From the NCBI GenBank assembly GCA_002224055.1, contig AZLU01000116.1, positions 1-64,000 of the forward strand: a DNA stretch of 64,000 nucleotides, read 5' to 3'. The stretch comes from Pezizomycotina sp. ARF18 (taxonomy: Eukaryota; Ascomycota). Shown here piece after piece: positions 35,038-47,200 of the stretch. Numbering within the stretch: the stretch's first letter is position 1; the number at the start of each line of letters is the position of its first letter. Below the pieces are notes generated by a model. That model saw only the letters and a program-made list of their open reading frames with translations, had not been told where the DNA came from and ran no database searches. The translations under genes and the position numbers were made by a program.

Positions 35038-37271
35038 TGGCGCGTTTAGAGCTCAAGTGGAAGGGAAACATTTTTCCACAGCTTGCGAGCGAAGGATGTT
35101 CCTCAGGATGGTCTGGAGTTAAAAAAAGACATTGACCGAGAAGAAATGGGCCCCCTATAAGGAGTTCATACTTCAACTACGAGAGGAAGGTAAAACGTTA
35201 GACGCGATCCAAAAAGCAGTTGTAGCGGAGCATGGATTCTTTGCGAGGTACTACACTCTTTTTCATCCATTAGGCTTCTTTCCCCCCCTCCGAGTCTTAT
35301 AAACTAAGCTAAGAGCTATATAGCGTGGCGCAGTACAAGAAGGTACTTTTACGATGGAGTCCCAAGAACCTCATAGGGCCCAAAGGCAGTTCATTCTTCA
35401 CGTCTGTAAGCAACGTGGGTACGTGGAGAATGACATGTCCGACAGCCAGAGTTTGCCGCGGTTTCGAATCAGCACACAGCGGACATCAAACAAGGAGGAT
35501 GACAAGAAAGAGGATGCAGAAGTGCAGTACATAGCTGCTGCTAAAGTCCAAGGAGTGCTGAGACGGTATAGAACAGACCAGAGTAAGTTCAGAGATCCTT
35601 CGTCGGGCCAAGAAGGGTAGTTCTAATATGTATTCCGCCGCAGATTTTACTTCAGAAACGACGGCGGTTAGTCCTGCGGGTCTAAGCGTAGTATCCTCAA
35701 GCACGAATACTCCTCGCGCGTTAGATTATGACGAGCCGGGCCATTCTGAGAGATCCAGTACCGCGGATACGAGGGGGTCAAATGGAGCCTGTCACTAAGC
35801 GAAATAAAGATGACCTTGAGGAAACCCATCGAAGTCGGCCTTCCGATTCGCCTGGTAGCCCGTATCTCGGGCCGCCAGGATTAGATATCGATTTTGGCGC
35901 TTTTGCCAGCGACGAAGAGTATAGGACCACCATCGAGGCCTCTCACCTTCTTCAGAGCCATTGGAAACATTGCCAACTTTGAGCGAAACCGACTTGGTCG
36001 CCTTTGCGAAAGATCTGTTAGAGAAGCTGGTGGTCCCTCAAGTTAAAATCCAGACAAAAGTCTCGCCAAGTGCAGCCATTTGGCGACTGGGAAAAGGCCT
36101 TTCTAGCAGAAGACAGCCCCTTCCATAGGAAGGGTGGTTGCTACGATTTCACTTCTGGAGAACAGAATGAGCATCTGGTGGTGGAGACTGACGTCGCGCC
36201 GAAACGCAATGACAAACTACGCAATTACCTCCTACCTGACGACTTCCCCGTAAAGATGGATCCAGGGGACGATGAGCTGCTTGCAAGTATAGAGAATGGA
36301 AAGTCGAAGCAAAGCAATGCTCTGGCTGGTGGTCTGACTACAAAGGTGCGCTTGACTTGACTGACAAGATCTTGGAGGCGTTACGGAAACTTGGCAGGGG
36401 AAATCGCTACTCGTATCTGTATTGGTCCCTGTTTAAAGGGATGTGTCTTTGCGTCATCGGCCACGACTTGAAGGCAATTGGGATCTTGAAGGAGGTATTC
36501 AATCAGTACGACCAGACACTCGGCAAGTTACACCGGCTCACTTAGCGTCCTTGGATATGCTGGCGGGCTCGCTTCACCGCGCATGCAGATACTCGGAGGC
36601 GGAGTGCTCATGGAAAGACCTTGTGCAACGGGTTGAACAGCTGCCTGGGTGGGAGAAAGATTGTAAACTGCAAAGCTACTGGACGCGGGCTAAGAGCTGC
36701 TTGGCCGAAGTCGATGAGTTGAAAGAAAAGTTCGGCGACGCGGAGGCGATCTATACACGGCTCTTAAGACATGCGACGAATCGCCAGGGTTATTGTGAAT
36801 TTGGGCAAGTTCGTGCTATGGTCAACCTGGCGCGGTTGTCGGCGCGGAGGCGTGGATCGACCTTAACCGCGAAGAAATATCTCTCTTGGCTTGGGCAGCG
36901 GCGAAGGAAGTTAGATCCACGAATGAACGAGAGAGAAAGCTTGAACTTTAAGTATTTGGGATGTATTCGGCTACGTATTACAGAAAGAAGGGCAGCTCAA
37001 AAAGGCCCTGCATGTATATCAGAGTATCATTTCCCCTGGATATCGCGATTTGTTTTCACCGGATCATCCAATGATCATCCATTCATCCATGGTAATTGGA
37101 ACGATATTCGCGAGCTTGGGTTGGCATGATCAGGCATTGAGCTACTTTACTTCCGCGATACCCATACTACTTCAAACTTGCGGAAGCTTTCACAAGCAGA
37201 CGTTACGGGCGGTGAAAGAGCTGAGCATAGCGCTTGAGAAAAGGGAATGCCAACGTATGCCATCCCCTTGA
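35038..37271 (+). CDS. Clr5-domain protein with TPR-like C-terminus
   Basis: The N-terminal Clr5 domain is clear: KKWAPYKEFILQLREEGKTL, AVVAEHGF, then across a 76-bp intron (35248-35323, GTACTA to ATAG) FASVAQYKKVLLRWSPKN. This matches the family pattern W..K..I..L....KTL...HGF.AS..QYK..L..W..KN. A second intron (35583-35643) joins YRTDQ to FTSETTAVSP. A Ser-rich acidic linker follows. The C-terminal half is helical and repeat-like: ILEALRKLGRGNRYSYLYW, LASLDMLAGSLHRACRYSEA, DAEAIYTRLLRHATNRQGY, GWHDQALSYFTSAIPILLQT, TLRAVKELSIALEKRE, ending at 37271. The spacing fits tetratricopeptide repeats. Such proteins are common in Pezizomycotina; the Clr5 domain is thought to bind DNA or act in signalling, and the role here is unknown. 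The start (ATG 35038) is uncertain because an A-run near 35121 shifts the frame. At least six frame changes. Confidence 0.8.
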
Positions 37272-38531
37272 TGGAGTTTGTGGTTCATGGTTACGAGAAA
37301 ACGCTAGGAGAGACAATGAGAATACTCAGGCTGCTATTATTGCGTGTGGGAAAATGATGATGATATGAAAGAGATGCTTAATTACACTGTTGATAGCTAC
37401 AAGAAAACAAAATTGATACCACTACCTATAAAAAACATACGGAGAAACAAGGCGTACGACGCGATGTAACAAGGCTATGGCTAATTATCTTATAGGTCTT
37501 GTTTAAGTATTTCCCCCTATCTATCGGCTCCGAGTATAAAGCGTAAATTTCACGCTTTATAACCGAATCGCAATCACCTAAGAAGAATACTTGAAGCCAA
37601 CTTCCTAGATAAACTCTTGAAAGTTCCTTGCGTATCTCCGTGAGCTACGTTTACTATATTGTGATTGAAATATACTTCATGCGTGAAATTCTAGAATGGA
37701 AAAACAATTTTTACCCCATTTCAGTACGAGGCGGGTTTAGAGTCTTCTGGTGCTCCCGATTCTATAGGTCACGATAGTCTGCATAACGTTCATTTGTTCT
37801 GCATCGTCGGGATTTGCGATCGCCGATAATTTTTCTCGTATATGCTCCGCATTCATTAATTGATCGCAATACCTGCCCCGGTTTCCGCGATACAGCTGCC
37901 TGTTTTCTCATGAGACGGGCTTCCTGCTGAGTCTTAACGAGACCCGTCTTGTTTTGTGCAACGTAGGGCATTAAACATTAATAAACTTCCACGTTTTTTC
38001 CTATATTCCACTGAGTGCGGAATTTACCTTTTCAAGGCTTCCTGTATCCCACGGCGGCATGACAGGAATATTGTATTTTAAAATGACGATATATCATGCA
38101 GGCCCAAGAAAACGAAATTGACACTGACACTGGCGGTTGTAGAGCAGGAAATGTCAAAGATAACATCTCAGCGGGTTGACAGGACAGATTTTACCAAAAT
38201 TACTTCAAAGCAAGTTTTAATAATGGCTTTCCTAACTTGGCGCCATGTAGCTTGACGTATTTCCTGGTGTTCACGGAAGGGTCGGCGACATGTGCGATTC
38301 CACAGATCTCAGGTTGATGTCTCGTTCCAGCATTCAGTATATCCTACGGCAAAGTATGGGTTTTCACGTAGAAAGTGAATAATTTGATCTATATATATGA
38401 GGAAAGACTCAGGTGTGCGATTCATCGCAGTTGCAGGTGGAGGTTATTATATAAAGATACCCCTCGATCACTTCGAGTTCCAGGGGACTCATCATCATCG
38501 CATTGCTTGCCCCTATCGAGCGTCCTTTCTT
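37272..38531. other. Intergenic stretch
   Basis: AT-rich, with no supported gene. Contains the perfect inverted repeat at 37535-37561. A minus ORF at 37762-37971 has no recognisable motif. The end holds the promoter of the second FAD oxidoreductase. Confidence 0.4.
37535..37561. other. Perfect inverted repeat (10-bp arms)
   Basis: TATAAAGCGT at 37535-37544 and its exact reverse complement ACGCTTTATA at 37552-37561 flank a 7-base loop. It lies about 260 bp after the Clr5-TPR stop. It may be a hairpin in a 3' region or a palindromic protein-binding site. Confidence 0.8.
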
Positions 38532-38539
38532 TATAAATA
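38532..38539 (+). promoter_or_regulatory. TATA-like box of FAD oxidoreductase 2
   Basis: TATAAATA about 75 bp before the ATG at 38613, followed by a T/C-rich leader. Spacing fits a fungal core promoter. Confidence 0.5.
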
Positions 38540-38612
38540 CTCACTCCAGTCATTCTTTTTCTATATTTCATACATACGAACTATACTTAATTTACAACAA
38601 GTTAATTCGAGA

Positions 38613-40345
38613 ATGAAGTTCTCTCACGTATCCACCTTGATCGCGCTATCGGCTTCGGCTTCCAACGTTTTCGCGCATCCCACCGTCCTCAAACGTGGAC
38701 GTGGTAAGAACGATGGGAGAGCGATCCGACTGATCTCCCAGTATGCATCATCGGCGCCGGCCCCTCGGGTCTAACCGCGGCGCAAAGGCTGCAAAAGCAA
38801 GGACTGAAATCCATGATCTTCGAGAAACAAGCCGAGGTCGGCGGCAAGTGCCAGTCTTACTACGACGAGTAAGTTAATAGACTCCCCAAATTTTGCCACA
38901 TCTGATATCACAATGTATACTGAAAACGGATTTATAATGTGAAATAGGAAAGGACAGTATATCCCTCGGGCTCTTTTATATAGCCAGGGAACGTATCCGA
39001 AAACCCTCGAGGTCATCCGTAGCACGAGTATCAAAGGAGAAGAAATTCTCCAAAACGAGAAGAAGGACACAGATGGCAGTACAGTCACACTACGGCGATA
39101 TCAAGAAGTCCATGTCGATGAACTGGTTCACGGACAAAGCGCTCGAGTTCGACGTCTCACGTTACAGCAGAATCTGGAGGGAGCAATATGAGCCGTACGC
39201 CGTCGTGGGTTACAAGCACGGCGTGCCGAAGGATTTCACGATCTCTACCAGGAATGGCTAGAGAAGCACCACCTCTACGTCCTCCGGGCGGCATTATCGC
39301 GGTATGGTGCTCTACGGTTACGGCGATTACGAGCAGATCCCTATCCTGTACACGCTTCGGTATTTTACTCCGGACATCATAGACTTTTTCGCGAGCAAGC
39401 ATCCGGGATACCTCATCGATTACCACGCGGTGTGGACGGAGTGGACACAGAAATACGTACACCAGCCGATCCGGTTGAACTCCAGAATTTCCAAGATCGA
39501 CCGTCCCGAGGGCGGAAACCCGTCTGTTAGATACTCTATCGATGGCAAATCCGGAGAGATGATCAAGAGTGCGCTTCTCTCATCCTGGCTTTCCCGCCCA
39601 CACTTAAGAACCTCCACGCCGCCGGACTTGACCTTAGCGACGAGGAACAGACGATTTTCGGGAAAGTTATCACGGAAAACTATTACTCCGGCGCGGTCAA
39701 GGTCAGATACCCCGGCGACTTCACCTTCACCCGTCTCCGAGGCATGGTACAAGAGCCCACCGGCAGACGGCGAGGTAGTCCTCTCTATCAAGCTCTGGGC
39801 CGACAACGACATTGCGACCATCTACTCCTGGGACGACCTCTACAACCCGAAGATGAAAGCTATCAGGAAGCCTATGACATGACGAAGAAGTGCATGTCCA
39901 TATTCAACAAGCCAGACCCTTCGAACAACCTCATGATACCGAAGCCCGTCTCCGACGCCGATATGAGGGCTTTCCGCTCCTGGGATTACTTCCGCGCGTC
40001 ATGGCGCAGGGCCTCCGCGACGGATTCTACGAGAAGTTTCATGAAATTCAAGGCAAACAGGATACCTACTACGCTTCGGGGCTCAACTCTTTTGAGATGG
40101 TGGAATTCGCTATAGAGGCCGGCGAGGACATTGTCGAGAACTACCTCATCCCCAACATGAGGAAATCCAACCGGGTGCTCTCAAGAGTGCGTCGCAAAAG
40201 AGTACGCCGTTGACTAAAGCCTCCAAAGATAACAAGCCTAAGAAGGCCCTGGTCAGAGCCCAGTGACGATGAGGAGTTTTTTGACTTCAGCGACTCGGAG
40301 AACGAGGAGTTTTCGATTTCGAGGGTTAGAGAAATTTCAGACTAG
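38613..40345 (+). CDS. FAD-dependent oxidoreductase, copy 2 (secreted or vesicular?)
   Basis: Paralog of the gene at 8698 and better preserved. ATG at 38613 begins a signal peptide (FSHVSTLIALSASASNVFAH). The FAD-binding motif follows (the frame of GAGPSGLTAAQRLQKQG), then IFEKQAEVGGKCQSYYDE. A 77-bp intron (38870-38946, GTAAGT to ATAG) leads to KGQYIPRALLYSQGTYPKTL, WFTDKALEFDVSRYSRIW, YAVVGYKHGVPKDF, LYGYGDYEQIPILYTLRYFT, HPGYLIDYHAVWTEW, AWYKSPPADGEVVLSIKLWA, IATIYSWDDLYN, DTYYASGLNSFEMVEFAIEA and GEDIVENYLIPNM. The C-terminus is acidic (SDDEEFFDFSDSENEEF) and stops at 40343-40345. About 535 residues, as expected for this flavoenzyme type, which automated pipelines often call beta-cyclopiazonate dehydrogenase (recalled, not searched). 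The signal peptide suggests entry to the secretory pathway. The substrate is unknown. About seven frame changes. Confidence 0.88.
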
Positions 40346-42100
40346 ATGTGAAAATTTGATGGCTACATGCTCAAACAATACTTGCTCGTCAACAGGACAG
40401 GATGATTCCAGAGATTATTTTCAGATCGTATGTATTTCATTTTATTTAATTTTAAATGAACAGTCTGATGGCATAGACAACTGGGATGGTGTTCTTTCCT
40501 TTCGCGCAATTTAATAGACTTAGACAAAGCCTTTACTACGATGCTACATTATAATTCAAAGAAATGATATATACTACACTTCATCCATCAGAACTGATAT
40601 GACTTAAATTGAAACGCGCGATCCTATAGAGCCCAGCAAAGGATCTGAATCGGTCTTTTGAAGGAGGGAATGAAATCCATGGCAGTACGAGTGCAATGTA
40701 CAACCAAAGGCTATCAAGAGCCATGTTTAGACGGTTAGGGTCTGAAGTAACACAATAGCGATCTCAACATCCAGGGTTCTGTTCATTCACTATAAATAAG
40801 GGTAGTGGCCGGAAAGTATTATTTTCGGTGTCACCGAAAGCATAAGCCTTTAGGGTTCAGAAGGGTGCACGGAGATCAAAGGGCACATAAACAAACATCG
40901 CTAGACCGGACTTTCCGCTGGCAGGGCGGAAATTTCGTGATCCGTCGCATATCGTGAGCATAGAATGACACTATAATGGTCTTATGTCAATGTCACATCG
41001 GCAGATTAAATAGCGAGATATCCAAGTTCCAGAAATGCAAGTATTGACGGACTGGCATGCACGAATCGACGGGACATTTTCCTTTGGGAATTCGGCAGAT
41101 TTTGTAGGGCATATAGAAGGGGAATTATCTAGAGCATCGGTACTGGTACGTTGGAAAATTTCCTCTCAGGATAAGGTCTTCGTCACGGTTAGGCTTGCCA
41201 GCTGTTATATATAGGTGATACAGAAGGAGCAGGTAACTTTGGCCCTTGAAAGCTTGCACTCGTCTTAATCATCCTTCCATGGCGACGATGGGAGATTATT
41301 CAACACATTAAAGTTAAAATCATCTAAGCTGGAATAGTATTATTTCAAGTCGATGTTTATTCCATCATAGTTTCTGGAGCCGTCGATGAATGTATAATTC
41401 CCATCCTCTAGAGCATTACTATTCATTCACCTTGAGAAGCGCGGATTTCCTGACTATGCTCATATCGTATTTGAAGTGTTTTCGAGTCTCTGTTACTGAA
41501 TACTCAGCGAGATTCCGTTGAAGTCTCCCAAGACTAAGCTCTATTATTAGCAAAAGGATCGATGGATTGGCATAATACTATCCGGGAGTTGACAATCATT
41601 TGACAGGGTTTGGGCCTGTTATCGAAAGAGGCTTTTATGGCAGCTACTGAGCTAAACTTCGGCTCGAGTTCCGTCTTCGGACACCTCCACACTCTTTTTG
41701 TACCCTAAAAATGGAGCCGAGCTCACATCCCATTGCAACCCTAAGGATCTCCACGGCCAAAAAAAAAAAAAAAAAAACAGTTCGCTAAACCGTGGCTTTT
41801 TGGTTACCTTCCTTCTAGCTTCATCACACCATTGAGAGAATATTTACGAAAACATACTTTTTTCGAGGGCTGGAGATGGTGAAATGTTCCTGCTGTCTTA
41901 TCATAGGTCTATTTTAGCTGTACAGTTGTCATGGGTTGAGCTGCGTAGCTAGCTAAGCTAGAGTTCCTCCGCGATCAACACGACAGGAGACGGCAGACGG
42001 GGTTTTTCGTCGCGTAAAACCGGTATTGTGTATACTCACAAGTCTATAGTTCAGCTTTCTGAGGGCTGAAAGTCTGAACATCGTGGGCTTCTGGATCGTG
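40346..42100. other. Intergenic stretch
   Basis: About 1.75 kb of AT-leaning DNA with no supported gene. An A18 run lies near 41760. The right end is the promoter of the CAP gene. Confidence 0.4.
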
Positions 42101-42108
42101 TATAAGTA
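42101..42108 (+). promoter_or_regulatory. TATA-like box of the CAP gene
   Basis: TATAAGTA about 140 bp before the ATG at 42246, followed by a pyrimidine- and A/C-rich leader. Confidence 0.45.
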
Positions 42109-42245
42109 GAGGGACTTTCCGCTCTTCAGCCGTCCCATCCATTGCATCCCATCGCATTCATACAAAGCTCACTTCTCTTTATATCACACTCAGATAATCA
42201 ATATTCGATACCCTCCTCTACATACCTTCTAAACAAATAAATAAA

Positions 42246-42748
42246 ATGGTCTCTCTCACTTCCATCTCCTCGTCGCCGTCGCCGCGGTCACTGGTACCAG
42301 CGCATCCCAGTACCTCAACAGTCCGATGGTTCTGGCAGAATGCCGTCTGAACGAACATAACAAGGACCGCGCGTACCACCACTCCCCTCCCGCTCTCCTG
42401 GATAACGGCCTCGCCTCCTCGCGCAGAACTGGGCCAACCAGTGCAACTTCGGCATCGAACCTGGAAGGCGCAACTACGGCCAGAACGTGTACCAGTTCTA
42501 CGGCACCCCGATCAACCAGGGAGTCGTAAACGCCGTCAACAGCTGGTACAGCGGCGGCTCCAAGTACAACTACAGCAAACCGGGCTTCAGCAGCGCGACT
42601 GGCGGCTTTACCCAAGTCGTCTGGAAGAGCACTACGCACCTCGATGCGCTTACAGCTCCCGCTGCGGTCAGTGACTTTCGTTGTTTGCAACTACGGACCG
42701 CCAGGAAACTACCAAGGCCAGTACCAGCAGAACGTTCTGCCTGCCTAA
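42246..42748 (+). CDS. CAP/PR-1-like secreted protein
   Basis: Member of the CAP superfamily (SCP/TAPS/PR-1; PRY-like proteins of fungi, some of which bind sterols or lipids). ATG at 42246, then a short leader and LNEHNKDRAYHH and PPALLDNGLAS, the usual first helix (N-x-H-N-x-x-R). It continues in the next frame as QNWANQCNFGIEPGRRNYGQ, NVYQFYGTPINQ, VVNAVNSWYSGGSKYNY, then the CAP1 signature region GGFTQVVWKSTTHL, the cysteine segment CAYSSRCG in the next frame, and the CAP2 region VCNYGPPGNYQGQY, ending NVLPA at 42748. About 165 residues, single exon. The CAP1 motif is normally GHFTQVVW; here the His is Gly. At least four frame changes. The minus ORF at 42256-42690 is a shadow. Confidence 0.88.
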
Positions 42749-43496
42749 ATAATCAAATTGATGAACAGGAGATGGCAAAGCTGAGTGAGGCTATTTGGAT
42801 TTGGGGTTGAAAAAGTTACCATGTTTTCACGATATCCATGTACATACATATTTTGTAAATAGCTAGTAGTCATATATTTATATAACTAAAAACGCGCGTA
42901 TTGAACTTGAAGTCGCAAATCGAATCAATGTGACATGAAACAATGATTATGAAGATGTTTCTTTTCTCAGAATATGTAAATAGGGAGGAAGATGAGATCA
43001 AGAGGTTTACTGAGGAGCTGTTCATTCCACCACACTTCAGCCAGTGCTGAGCAGTATCGATAACTTTTAAAAAGTGGAGCTGCGCACGACATCGTCACGA
43101 CGGGTTAACATTTCAGCCCATTCAGCCCTAGGCGCGTACAAACGCTAAGTATCTCGTCCGAGAAACGAGTCTGCTGCTTGCTCGAGAGTTATAGTGAATT
43201 ACTATTTATATGGCGTAAACTCAATAATGAAATACGAATGTGAACTCTGGATGTAATTGGCAGTTTCTCATATCCGTTTCTCGAATGAGCTCCTTGATAG
43301 AGATGCTAATTAAGATTATATTAATCTTTGCTCCAGTGGAGCCATGGCTACTATAATCCATGCTTTAACTTTTCTGCTAAAATACAGAAATCCACTTTTT
43401 TGAAAAACTCCTCGCTGATCATATAGTACAATGAACAGATTACTGTTTAGCTAACCCCTACTGAGTAGCTAACTGATCTAGAAATTACGTATTGGT
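42749..43496. other. Convergent intergenic stretch
   Basis: AT-rich 3' flanks of the CAP gene (+) and the secreted protein (-). No gene supported. Confidence 0.45.
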
Positions 43497-43497
43497 T

Positions 43498-44146
43498 TTA
43501 GCGGTATTTGTCGGATGCTGATTTAAACGAGGTCCTGCTTCTTGACGATGACGTCAGTGCACCGATCGGCAGCGGAATCGCGGCCGACCCATTCCGGGGA
43601 ACCCCTAGCACCGTCGTAAACGAGCTGGTGGATGTGATCTTCTTCCCGTTCTTGTCGACCCCGTTGCTTCCGGGGCAGACCTGCACCTGCGCTCTCCTTA
43701 ACCTTCAGCTCGAGCCCGTCGAAGGCAACAACGTCTTTGCCTCCGGCGCTAGCCAGGACTGTTCAGATGGCTTGATTTCTACTTTAGGAGTGTTCGATGG
43801 GAGAAAGTAAGCTTCCGCGATACCGGACCAGCTCGGCTGCTCCGGGTCGAAGCCGAGGACGTAAGGGTAGGCCGGTGCGCTGCGGGTTGGCCGTAGCAGA
43901 GGTGGCCGTCCTCGCGGACGAAGAACTCGGCGTCGATAGAGTGGCCCTCGCCTTCGGGGATAATGGCGATCTGGAGCGGGGAATGTACGGACGCGCGAGG
44001 TGGATGAACTTGTTGTGGTACTTGGTGCCTTCAGCGATGATCCTGAGGCCGAAAGTTGGGTAGTGCTTCGGCTCCTCGCGCGGGATGACGCTGGCGGAGG
44101 CGAGCTGTAGGAGGGATACGAGGGTGGCGATCTTAACGGCGACCAT
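43498..44146 (-). CDS. Secreted hypothetical protein
   Basis: Starts at 44146 with a signal peptide (MVAVKIATLVSLLQLASASV) followed by HYPTFGLRIIAEGTKYHNKF. In shifted frames it continues PLQIAIIPEGEGHSIDAEFF, VREDGHLCYGQPA, YPYVLGFDPEQPSW, then KDVVAFDGLELKVKE and VCPGSNGVDKNGKKI, and ends SFKSASDKYR at 43498. About 215 residues, beta-rich, with two cysteines in view. The TFGL start after the signal peptide recalls some fungal wall-associated secreted proteins, but the match is too weak for a name. Three or four frame changes. A TATA box on the same strand lies at 44273-44280. Confidence 0.55.
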
Positions 44147-44272
44147 TTTTCTTTTTGGAAATCGGTTTTAATAGATGAGTTTTGTGATATGGATATGTAT
44201 GAACGTGATTGTTGTCTTTTGAAGTGCTGAATGGATCTTGAATGAGAATTGACAGAGGGTACGTCTCTGGTC

Positions 44273-44280
44273 CTTTTATA
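44273..44280 (-). promoter_or_regulatory. TATA-like box of secreted protein gene
   Basis: TATAAAAG on the minus strand, about 130 bp upstream of the start at 44146. Confidence 0.5.
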
Positions 44281-47200
44281 CCAGTATCAGATATTTACCC
44301 AGAATATCCCATAATCATCTAATGGTCAGCATCGTATGTCAAGTCAGACATCGCCGAATAGCGAATGGAGGCGTCCAGGCACTGCCACCAGCGGTGGCCG
44401 CCGTTCTTCATCTGAAAAGCCCATGTTTGGTCCTAAATCGCGCAAAGTTACAAGAATTTTCACTCAAAAATTCCGCCCAGGTTTTTCCCTGGCAAAAGTT
44501 ATCGGAACCACCGGAATATCACAGACACCGCGATCGCAGAAGCTCGGTAACCATAGACACGCATCACAGGATTGGTTAAAAATTTTCTCCTCCACTGTTT
44601 TTAAGCTGTCTTAAGACAGGTGGAATATATGTTCTGGAACCATTCCATGGGCGGGTGCGCCTCGTTCCATGACGTTTCCGCGCTTCCCAAGACTATTGCC
44701 TCCACCTTAAACTGCTCCGCCTGGGGTTCAAAAAAATAAATAAATAAAAGATTAAAAAACAACCTGAACCCCTGGAAGGATTTCGAAGAAGTAGCTAGAA
44801 AGTTTAGACTAAGTTGCCTCGAACCTTCGAAGAAATCCCACTCCAATCGCTATAGACCAGGTGCTGGGCAGTGAGTTTCTCATAATCCTATCTTGGCTAA
44901 GAGCGATTAAAAACTGTGAATGTGAACCCTGGCTCCGCCTTTGACTCCCCCCAAATATCTCCGGGTTCGATGAGCGATCATTACACCGAAATGACACTCC
45001 AGAAGGGATCGACGGCGGGTCCGATATTAATGGGCTTACTGTTGGATTAAGGTGTTACCATAAAAATAGAACTGAAAAGCAGTTCGCTATACATCAGGAA
45101 GGTGACCAACCCAAACACGATGGTAGACGGGAGCATACACACGGAAACAATTGGATGATTCAGTATTTGGGTTGTGAGGTTGAAGAATTTAGACTCCCAA
45201 TGGTGTTTCTAGAGCTTAAGAGAGCTTGTAGATATGGATTTTATGATTGATAGAACATAAAGTCTGCCAATCTTATAGGTCCGATGTCAACCTGAATGCA
45301 TTTATTTGTTTCGTTCCGACCACGGAAAAACTCAATCAGATCTATTGAACTTCAATACGGCCTTTCCTATTCAATTTATTGTTGATGATTCGGCGCCCCG
45401 GTCTTTTTACCCTATCTCTTGTATCTATATTCAATACCTAGATACAATGTTTTTGTGTTTTTAAGTCTATATCGTGAACATTCTCAAATCAAAGTTCGCC
45501 AGGTAAGACACACCTTCTGGGAAGATAAGTGAAACATCGACATCTGCCGTCGCTACCAAGGTAAACGTCCTGGTCCGGCTCGCGATTTCATTCCACTGCG
45601 GTATTAGATAGCCCGAGGAGGATGCATATTGAAGAGACCTGTACCCCGTAGCTAGCCTTGAACGATAGCAACCTCAGAAAAGTATTGCGCGATTCGGGAA
45701 TCATGAACGTAGGCTGGGGACGCTGTATAACAGGCACCCGATTACTCCGAGAATCTTGTAAGATGGATCTTGTTCGTTCAGAAACAAGCCGTCGTGTGTT
45801 TCTAATTTTCATTCAAGAGCACTCACTCACGTGTATGATCACGAAATATAGCTGTGCAGGTTTTGGACTCGAGACATTCACGAGGTAAAGTCTGTCCCCC
45901 TGACGCTCTAAGGGCGCTTAATGATATAGAGTATGAGTGATAAGTAAATCTAAATGCAAAGACGAGGAACCCTTAACGAATTTCTTCAAGGAGACTAATA
46001 AAGTCGTTGGCTCGGAGCTTGATGCCTAAACCAGAATACGCGCAAGATAGCGATATAATAGATGTCCTCTTTAGATCTTTCGAGGATTAGAAGCCATAAG
46101 ACATGCTCGGCAAGATATTAGCAACTTGGGATCTTCTGATTCATACGATTATAATAATTGACGTAAAGAAGTTTCCCACGGATACGGACTCTATATAACT
46201 GTAACATACCCCAGAACTAGGCTAATTGTCGAAACAACCCTGGGAATGCTCTGTATAACCTCCGTGATTTTTTATATCGTGCTGCTCTAGCTCGAAGGCC
46301 TTGGATCGACTTGGAAGGCCTCAAGGCAGAGAATTCGATAAATATTAAGGTTTTAATGAAACCGTATTGACGTTGAGATAAAACGTCCCAGTAACTAAAC
46401 CAAATTTCCGAGTCGTGTAAATCAAACTAAGCTACGCAGGTGTAGTCTCTCGGTCTCTTCCTCAAATGGCAAATTTTCCACGAAGACCTTGGAGGCTTCA
46501 ATCGTGATGCCAATGGCTAATTTTTGATGGGAGAATATAATGAAGAGTCAATGAAGATTTTATTTGTAAGTGCTGGGTTTTATCATTTCCGTGTCGTACA
46601 TTGAAACATTAACGAAGGCCGACGACCCCCACGCACCGGGCGTAGTTGATGCGGCCAAAGTTTACGTTTGAGAACAAAAGTTGCATGCTAGAATGAATAC
46701 GAAGAGACTAAATATAGTTTATACAAAATCCTCTTCTACAGCTATTTCTCTGACTTATGGATTATAGTACGTACTCTGAAATGAAGCCGCGCTTCGACAA
46801 GCCTTCGGGCCATGACCGGCAACAGGATTGGTTTGTTATCGTGGCGGCCCGCCTAGCAGATAAACTTTGAAACATCTCCCTTTCTAGAAACAAAGCCGGG
46901 GACAATCGTTCTCTCTTATTGTCGAAAGTAGAACTCGACGCAATAATTTTATAATGCGGGCGGGCGAATTACGGTTCTATCGTCGTCCGAAGTTTAAAAT
47001 ATCTTCGACGGATTCTTAGCTCTAAATCATTTCAAATTATTGCCCTCTTACACACTTAGTCTCCAGTCTCTCACTTTCTCTCCCCGACGTGACGCCCCGC
47101 ATCCTAAAAAGGCGGCGGCGCGAGACGCTATGACTCTCGTGAGTTCAAATTTAGCCTTGTGTGATATATGGGGTGGTGGGAGTCGCCCTTAGCAGGAACT

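Noticed and set aside
39420-39821. 133-codon minus ORF
   Set aside because: Antisense shadow of the second FAD oxidoreductase.
42256-42690. 144-codon minus ORF
   Set aside because: Lies exactly opposite the CAP domain, whose motifs are unmistakable on the plus strand.
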